Below, in pieces: positions 56,835 through 64,000 of a stretch of DNA of 64,000 nt. The translations under genes and the position numbers were made by a program. How positions within the stretch are numbered: position 1 is the stretch's first letter; every line of letters starts with the position of its first letter. The DNA lies in contig JAJEKV010000003.1 in NCBI GenBank assembly GCA_021234155.1, forward strand, positions 8,680,413-8,744,412, written 5' to 3'. The stretch comes from Isoetes taiwanensis. Lineage: Eukaryota > Streptophyta > Lycopodiopsida > Isoetales > Isoetaceae. Under the pieces are notes generated by a model, which saw nothing but the letters and a program-made list of their open reading frames with translations, was not told the DNA's origin and searched no databases.

Positions 56835-57530
56835 ATGATACTTAATGAGAGTGTTCTGTATGCATTATTAGGAGTAGGCAAGCCATCTGAGCCTAAAATT
56901 AGTTTGCTTAGCAAGTTTGACAGCACTCAGTCGTGGTTTTTGAATCAAATTCAACTTGCGATTCAGCTCCATCCTCGTAGATATTCCACGATCCAGAAAC
57001 AGGTTGGATTGAGTGGTTCTCTTCTCACAGAGCCAGCTTTAAGTTGTTTTCCTTCTTTGCTAGAGAGAGGAGCTCTAGAGTTGCAGGTTTTACTGCTTTT
57101 CACTGTTGTCGAGGTATGCTTTAGGGATACAGATTGTCAGCGCACAGCAGTTACAAAACTCAAAACTCAGGCAAAGCTTTCGTCCAACCTTGGTTTATGC
57201 ATTTGAATTCCGTCAAATTATAATCGATGCTACTTGAGATGATGCTACTCTTCGTGATTGCTTTCAGAGAGGACTTTGCAAGGATGTAAAGGATATATTG
57301 TTGAACATAGAGAATCCCGTAACTTTGGAGGAGGCTATAAATATTGCAGTTCGTTGTGCTAACCATCTTTTTGAGTGAAGGCAAGAAAGATGAAATTAGT
57401 TTGTTTCTCCGATTTTGCAAATATTAATGGTCACAACAACTTCTGCGCAACCCATTCCCTCTAGATTGAATAACCCTTTACCTATGCAGATTGATTGTGT
57501 GGTTCAAAAGCCCTTGTTTGCTGCCGAACA
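56835..57530 (+). pseudogene. Ty3-type retrotransposon gag remnant
   Basis: Encodes KPSEPKISLLSKFDSTQSWF, IQLAIQLHPRRYSTIQKQVG and SGSLLTEPALSCFPSLLE, the retrotransposon capsid fold. After a frame change and a stop near 57235 comes DATLRDCFQRGLCKDVKDIL. A degenerate zinc-knuckle-like NLCRYC ends the stretch. No protease or polymerase follows, and no LTR could be paired. Confidence 0.75.
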
Positions 57531-58080
57531 ATAGCGTCGAAGGGACGCTAATCTTTGCCGCTACTGTGTTCATCAATCATTAAGGCCCCGAAGGGGTCAG
57601 AAAAATTTCAAGTTAACACCAACCAATAAATCCAATATTTTCAAACTAAATCCTCCAGAGACTCCTTCTAGTTTGGCTGCATATTGGGGGGGTGTTGACC
57701 TAGGGTGTAATTGTAAAAATTCATAGGTTCCATATGTAGCTTATTCTAACATATAGATACAACATGAAGACATGTAGCATTGTTAAGGCACTAAAAGTAA
57801 AATAAGTGATTAGATTCTAATACATAAGAGTGGATATGCCATCTTAGGCTAGCTCAACCTATGTACTGGATGATAACAGTACCAAGGGATTGGTCGAGGT
57901 ATGTAGCAGGTTTAATAGGGCTTTTGTCAAGGTTAGTTCTACCTGCTTGGCCAGATTGCCATTGCAATTTTGGAAAGCAAAAACATAGGCCGGGGTTAGC
58001 CAATGTTCAAGGATTTCTCAGAAATAAGATAAAGCAATGTGTTGACCCCCAACCTGGCTTAGAGAGTCAAACACAAAAGG

Positions 58081-58106
58081 CCAACTTGAGTTTTCACTCA
58101 AGTTGG
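58081..58106. repeat. 11-bp stem hairpin
   Basis: CCAACTTGAGT, loop TTTC, ACTCAAGTTGG: a perfect stem. A second short inverted repeat, GATCAC-N5-GTGATC, follows at 58121-58137. Confidence 0.9.
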
Positions 58107-60705
58107 GGTTAGAACCTCCAGATCACTTAAGGTGATCAGTCTACACAAGAATTTCTCAAAGAAAAAGCTCAGTTACTGAGTTCTCATACCTTTCCCAATT
58201 CTGGAATATGGACCTCTTACTCAAATCGATGCAGATCTCATAGGCAGATTGATTTTCAAGGTCAGATGACTGTGACTTGTTCAGAAAAGTTATAGGCAAG
58301 CAAGGGTGAAAATCTTGACCAAGTCTGAGTTTTAATTTGTAAGATATTTGATCTCAAAGTTGCAGGGTAATAAAGAGTGGCTAAAATTCGCCAAATGGCG
58401 ATTTTTTAGACCTTTAGTCAAATTTCATGGCTAAAGTTTATAAAGGCAATTAAAAAAAAAAAAAAAACATAATTTAGCCACTCCAAAAGGGGGTAAATTC
58501 TGAACGCTTAGAGTTTAGCCGGGATTGTTTGCTGCATGGTGTACTGAATCGCCTTATCTAAAGTTGATTAGGAGAACCCTGATCAATTCAAATAGCCATG
58601 CCAATTCTATTCAGGGACCTCTTTCATTTAGGAATTGCCATTAGCTACCTCAATCATATTTTGAATTTGTATCTTGTTTAGGTTAAATGCTATGAAGAAT
58701 GTTACATGATGTGCATTTTAAGCTTTAAATAGTAGTGATCTCTTCTTGCAATTGTTGACCCTAGAGGGCTTCATCACCAAATTCACCATTTGGATGCATT
58801 TGACCCCAATGTAAAAAACATGCATGTTCCTTCAAACGATATTGTTTGTTCCTTATGAATTGTACTTTGAACAACTGTTATCATTTTGTAAAAGAAGCAT
58901 ATTGAATCAATGCCATTCATGTACTAATCAGTGCTCAAAGTTTGAAGTTAAATAGTTGCACTTTAGCTGGGGGCCAAGAAAAATTCGCCCACATCAGAAT
59001 TTCATGTCATATAAATTTTACATTTTAGCCAAGTGGGAAGATAATTAAAGGGCTTTATTTTATCAAATTTCGCCAAGAAAAAACTCTAAGAACTTTTGTT
59101 TTTCATAGGTTTAGCCAACCTTAATTTGAATAGAAAAACATTTAGGGCCGTTAAAATTTACCCTGTCAAAGTTGGGTCAAATTTTGGTCAATATCAGTCA
59201 AAACTACAAACAGAGCTCAGAGTTTTGTAACTTGAGTTGTAGGTTGAATTTTGAAGAAATTCCAAGACTAAGATGCAATATAGATCTCAAAGGTAAGGTG
59301 CATGCCGTCAAATCATGATTTGAATCACTAAAATTATTTTTTTGGCACTGTTTTGTGGATACCAGTCTAAACTTGTATCAGACAGAATGCAAAAAATGGT
59401 AACTTGAATTTGGAATGGGATTATTTCGAAATTTTTGTGCACACAGGTGCAAATAAGATGGGAGAGGAAGTGCAGATGGTCATATGCAGGAAAAAATGAA
59501 TGAATTCTTCACTGTAGAAATGTTTGTGATGCAAAAATACTAAAGGATCATGACAGTCAACTTTTTGAATACTTGGCAGTCAATTTTCATTGATATGAAG
59601 GTAATACAAGGTAAATAAGGGTCTTAGGAACATAGATCAATCATCAAAATAGCTTAGAAGGTCAATAAATAGTATCAAATCAAGAATATCAGTCCAATTT
59701 TCTCAGATCAGACTGTGGAACACTCAGATACTTCAAGAACGTCTTCAGATCATGCTCAGCATGTATCAATGTCGAGGTTTGATGCGTCTGGGCCTTCAAA
59801 AAACTCTGTCATTGTTTTCCCAGGTATATAGGTTCAGATTTAATGATTCCGGCATCTTAGGGCTTGATTATAGGCTTAATGGGATGCTGATGAGCGGCAA
59901 TCCAAGAATAGGTAATTTTTGTAGCTTAAGATTCCAGTTCCGGCGTGATTCGAGTAAGTTTCTAAGTTTAGGGTTCTTCACTGTATTTTTCCAGAGTTTG
60001 CGCGATACGGTGGCCGTATTTTTAAACCAAGAATATGCTGTATTCAGCCATTTAGAAAAGCTAGGCCATGGTTTCAAAGGGTGCCTTATAAAATAGTTAG
60101 ATAATTTGATCACTTGAGGAGATGGCAACCCTAATTTTTTGGGAAATATGCTAGGACTAGATACCATGCATTGGGATATTCCATGGGTAACATGAATATT
60201 TAAGGCACAATGGTGGGCAAAGCAAAATGGTCATAAAATTCCAAACAAGAAATGGACTAGGGGTATTTATAAAGGTGTGATAAGAATGGGAAAAGGGATA
60301 TGAAATGAAAAAGGCAAAAGGCATTAGAGAAAAGGAATTAGGCAAACAAGGTGTGATTTGGCAAAAAAGGTGAGCAAGGGAAAATATAAGCATAAGGGGA
60401 ATATGACTAGGAAAATGGGGGTAAGAATATGGATAAAAATGACTAGGAGGTGGAATCTAATACCATGGGGTCTTCCAAACTTTGTCTTCCAAACTTCAAA
60501 AAGCATCTTCCAATCTTCACAACCCAGAATAGTATAGAGCATCCTTTGAGAACCTTTGACTTCTGATAGAGCATTTTCCATGGGAGTTGACCTTTGAAGA
60601 TTGATATTGTTTGACCTTTCATATCAATGTTGACTACCAAGCTCCTTTTGATTTAATTCTTCCACAATAACTTGACCTACTTCAACACATGAGCTAACAG
60701 TTAGT

Positions 60706-60728
60706 ATGTTGCCCTTTGGGGGCAACAT
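60706..60728. repeat. 9-bp stem hairpin
   Basis: ATGTTGCCC, loop TTTGG, GGGCAACAT: a perfect stem just before the phrase ACCAAAACAAGAAAATG that begins the local tandem repeat. Confidence 0.85.
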
Positions 60729-60889
60729 CTCACCAAAACAAGAAAATGGCTGGTCCCCTCAGCCATAAAGGGTCTTCATATCTGCTCCAAAGTGTATGAA
60801 TGAGGATTATGGTAAAGAGAGGGTGTAAAGTGTAAGTGTTGGTGGGATAAGAGTGAGTGTATTAGTAAGAGGATGTAAGTGAGTAAACA

Positions 60890-61110
60890 AAAGGTGAGAA
60901 TGAGTGTGAATATGACAAGGTAGTGATGGAAATGTAGTGTATGAGATGAGATGAGTGTGCAAATATTGGAATTTCGCCAAAACAAGAAAAATGTGTGAAA
61001 AAAGGTAAGAATGAGTGTGAATATGGTCAGGTGGTGATGGAAATAGAGTGTAAAAGGGTGGAGTGGATGTGCAAAAGTTGAGATCTCGCCAAAACAAGAA
61101 AATGTGTGCC
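60890..61110. repeat. Tandem repeat of about 115 bp
   Basis: GAGAATGAGTGTGAATATG and CGCCAAAACAAGAAAA(A)TGTGTG recur in two adjacent units, with a third partial unit near 60730. CTCGCTATGATGG is repeated further right (61132 and 61302). Confidence 0.75.
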
Positions 61111-61565
61111 TCCCTGATCCTTAAAAATGCAACTCGCTATGATGGTGAAGCTGAATTGCGAGTGCTTTCTTTGGGAATGAGAACAAGAATAAGGAGTTTA
61201 AATGGATAGCGAGGACCACTTATGGCAGATGAATAAAGATGGAGAAAGGATGCACCTGTCATGGAAACATACAAACAAGTTAATCTTGATCCTTGCAACT
61301 CGCTATGATGGCTTGAATTTGCAGAGTGCACATTTAGGGAGATAAAATGAGAGTACATGGCTGAATGGAGGGCGGGACAACAATGAGACAGATGAATGAA
61401 GATGGAAAAAAAAAGGGGTGCTCCTGCAAATGACACTTGGCAATTAATAAAAATCCCCTCGCTCAAGCTACTTGATAGCTCATCCTTCATACTGGCTAAT
61501 CTGCAAATATAAACTCAATGAAAACATTAGTTCTAAATTTAAGACAAAGTGAAATCTAATCCAAC

Positions 61566-62562
61566 CTATTCTAATTTTTTAACTTTAATTCTAACTTGTC
61601 TAAGTTCTAGAACATAAAAAGAGACAAACATATATCTTTGATCCCAGTACCTTTTTCGGTGAATAGTGTTGATAGGATTTGGAAGTGGCATCCCTGAAGT
61701 TAATTCCTTCAACCAATAAGAATTGGTGCCTGCAGGTTCCAACACCTCATAGGGGCCCTCCCAAAGATTTTCAAACTTACTAGCCGAGTCTTCCTTTGAT
61801 TTATTACATTTCAGAACTAATTCTCCAGTCTTGAAAGTCCCTTGTATTTTATGAGCGACTTTTGAAAGCGACCAAATCCTTGGCTTTTTAAGCAAATTAG
61901 CATTCTCAGCTTCCATTCTATATTCTTCTAAATGCAGGAGGGTATCCAGTCTTTCCTGCAAAGCATACTCAAAAGGCAAACACAACTTATGAGCTAACCT
62001 CAGAGATGGAAGCTCAAGCTCTACTGGAAGCACAAGCTTCAATGCCATAAACTAAGTTAAAAGGTGTATGAGTGGTTGCTGCTTCAATGGTAACTCTATA
62101 AGCCCATAGAGCATCCACCAGCTTGACATGCCAATCCTTTTGATTATCATCCACTGTTTTTTGCAAAATGCTCTTCAAAACTTTATTAGTAGCTTCTGCT
62201 TGACCATTACCTTGGGGATAGTAGGAGGAACTCTTGGTATGTTTGACTTTAAGAATGGTCAATAAATTAGCAATAACTTCATTCACAAAAGGGGTACCTC
62301 TATCAGAATGTAACTGTAGAGGAATACCAAACCGTGCACAAATATACTCATGTAAGAACTTTGCTGTTGTAATGGCATTAGCCTGTCTTAAAGGAATTGC
62401 CTCTGCCCATTTGGTAAAATAATCTGTAGCTACAATAATGTGCTGATGTTGCCCTGCAGAAGGGGGGTTAATAGGACCAATATAATCTAATCCCCATATT
62501 TGGAAAGGTCCTGGAGAAATGATGGGGTTTAGTGCAGCTGGGAGAAGGATCCTTTTGCCAAA
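61566..62562 (-). pseudogene. Ty3-type integrase fragment, truncated
   Basis: On the minus strand: FQIWGLDYIGPINPPSAGQH, ATDYFTKWAEAIPLRQ, LHSDRGTPFVNEVIANLL and YYPQGNGQAEATNKVLKSIL, the D-D-E integrase core. After a frameshift near 62040 come LPVELELPSLRLA, a linker helix, and GPYEVLEPAGTNSYWL and NPINTIHRKRYW, the C-terminal domain. The zinc-finger part and the polymerase are missing because the segmental duplication begins at 62563. No LTR was found. Confidence 0.85.
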
Positions 62563-64000
62563 CCCTCGTGCGCAGCACCTTGTTAATGTCCTTGAGAAGC
62601 CAAAACTTATGGGACACACACCCAGATGGGACCTGCCCCCACCATTGAACATGGCTGAAGTGCCCCCACTAACTTTACAATGATCATCGCTACTTTTACA
62701 ATGAGACTGAAATGCCCCCACTAACTTTACAATGATCATGACTACTTTTACAATGAGATGTTAAAACTGTGAAAACAATCAAGAGGCTAAGAAGCAAACT
62801 TTGTTTCATTTTAAGACACCACTTGCTGTGTTTGATTTACACACTTCACTTGCTATGTATTAACACTTCACTAGAGGTGGTGCTCTTCTTCATTAACGAC
62901 ATCCCTTAATCTATCTAGTTGGAATTGGTCATGTTTAGGAGGGCTAAACCAGGCCTCATACGGTTTAATGTAGGATTTGCTTTCATAGATGAGAAAAGCA
63001 ATGGCGTTCTTCCATTTGTTGATTGATAATGTTTGCACTATCAACAACAACCAGCCCCCTTCGTCCTGCAATTTTGCAACATGGTGCCCTCTTTCATTTG
63101 AAAGATGGTGTAAATTTGTCAGCCAGGCCTGCTTTGTCGCCCATCTTGACTTCATCTTCCTCCGGCCCTCGATTTGATGAAAAAGCATATGAGGATGAGC
63201 GAAAAGCCCTTGACGCCAAGGCTAGAGAAGTGATGGCAGCCGCTGCAGTTCAGAGTGGATCATCTGATGGAGCTTGGAAATGGGCTATTCGAAAACGAAT
63301 ATGGGACTTAATGGAAGCTGAGAATATTGCAAGAAATCCTCGCCCTGTTCATCACCGGATACCCAATTTTGTTGGCGCCGATGTTGCTGCAAATAAGGTA
63401 AAGGAAATCCTGTTGAAGATTCTGAAAAGAATTTGTGAATTTTTATTTTTCTGTGGTGGAAGTTAGCGAGCCTACCAGCTTTCCAAAGTGCTAGATGTGT
63501 TAAGGTCAATCCAGATACTCCACAAAAACCAGTTCGTTATTTGGTTTTAGCAGGTGAGGTCTTGTTTTGATTTTACTAGTGATGGGAACAAAGAAATGGA
63601 CATTCTGGTGGAAATAATAGGCTGGTTTATTTTGTAGGAGGGAAAACCCTATTGACCCCGCAACCACGCCTGAGAACAGGGTTTTTCTCTACATTGGAGG
63701 TTGCAACACTACCTGCTGGAAGTTTGAATGAAGCATGCACATCAGTAGGAGTTGCAAAGTATGGCACACCTATAGGTCTTGATGCAGCACTTAAAGTGGA
63801 CTTGCTTATCATTGGTTCAGTTGCAGTTGATCCCACCACTGGTGCTCGATTGGGTAAAGGAGAGGTAAGGTCTACTCGTTCTTTACATCGAACATTCTTT
63901 GCACTTTACGATAGAAACCCAAACACACCCACAACCAATTTAGTCGGTATTCTATATTGCAGCATGTACCTGTTTTAAACGAGAGTTGATGGTTGCCCCA
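62563..64000. repeat. Segmental duplication, copy B
   Basis: Counterpart of 52788-54362, lacking the MITE, and continuing past the window end. Its left border cuts directly into the integrase fragment. Confidence 0.95.
63029..64000 (+). CDS. COG0212: Second COG0212 copy, exons 1-3, cut by the window end
   Basis: Exons 63029-63397, 63463-63553 and 63638-63864 stay in frame with intact splice sites. The protein differs from copy A by only two residues seen in exon 1 (His to Asp in HLKxGVN, Ala to Thr in SPILxSSS). Whether exons 4-6 exist lies outside the window. If complete, it is a recent functional duplicate. Confidence 0.85.

Larger units (their letters stand above)
57531..61565. other. Non-coding interval, probably retroelement-derived
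   Basis: No supportable exon over 4 kb. It contains two hairpins and a tandem repeat listed separately. Retroelement fragments on opposite strands lie at both sides. It may be the untranslated part of a non-autonomous LTR element, but LTR ends are not found. Confidence 0.4.

Noticed and set aside
59752-60096. 114-codon frame
   Set aside because: No recognisable motif, no splice or promoter support, inside an otherwise non-coding retroelement-like interval.
62234-62422. Plus-strand frame in the integrase region
   Set aside because: Antisense shadow of the integrase core.

Overview
The window is nuclear DNA of a land plant. The evidence is spliced genes with GT-AG and GC-AG introns, plant-only families (SAUR, dirigent, PPR), a folate-related COG0212 gene with a plant exon layout, CACTA transposons and Ty3-type retroelement remnants. 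The lineage cannot be fixed from sequence alone. Loose introns, a very high load of decayed mobile DNA and a relic M23 (LytM-type) peptidase gene would fit a seed-free plant or gymnosperm better than a compact angiosperm genome; this is an inference.

Layout. 1-3956: a spliced, decayed gene encoding a ParB-like domain followed by a beta-class N4/N6 DNA methyltransferase, with a 14-bp palindrome in its introns. 6161-8610: a decayed Crypton-type tyrosine recombinase. 9604-9990: a complete SAUR gene. 11886-12374: a complete dirigent gene. 13639-14432: an M23 peptidase pseudogene split by a 380-bp CACTA-type element. 16.8-19.5 kb: a foldback element, a broken unidentified gene and SINE-like DNA. 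19.9-28.7 kb: a second ParB/methyltransferase gene (minus strand), divergent from a DUF7869-type transposase gene, with clusters of a 22-bp palindrome around both. 29.1-30.0 kb: MITE and foldback elements. 31790-46099: a 14.3-kb CACTA-like element with subterminal palindromes, a TNP2 transposase fragment, a SET-domain reading frame and possibly captured exons. 47.4-51.2 kb: decayed COG0212, PPR and cytochrome P450 reductase fragments. 53391-55807: an intact six-exon COG0212 gene. 56.8-62.6 kb: Ty3 gag and integrase remnants. 62563-64000: a second, nearly identical copy of the COG0212 locus that runs off the window.

The most novel feature is the pair of mobile-element-like loci (0.2-4 kb and 19.9-28.7 kb) that both encode the fusion [N-terminal extension]-[ParB-like]-[N4/N6 methyltransferase]. 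This architecture is familiar from bacteria and phages. Each locus carries its own regularly phased palindrome: CTATGCGCGCATAG at about 41-bp spacing in the first, and AAATGGCGCA-N2-TGCGCCATTT at about 27-bp spacing in the second. In the first locus the methyltransferase motifs survive but the gene is broken. In the second, the 517-codon methyltransferase part is fully open but both catalytic motifs are replaced, suggesting reuse as a DNA-binding protein. A reasonable model, not proved here, is that the ParB/methyltransferase protein recognises the palindromes of its own element.

Conventional genes likely to be functional are SAUR (minus), dirigent (plus) and COG0212 (plus). Most of the rest is transposon sequence in varying states of decay.
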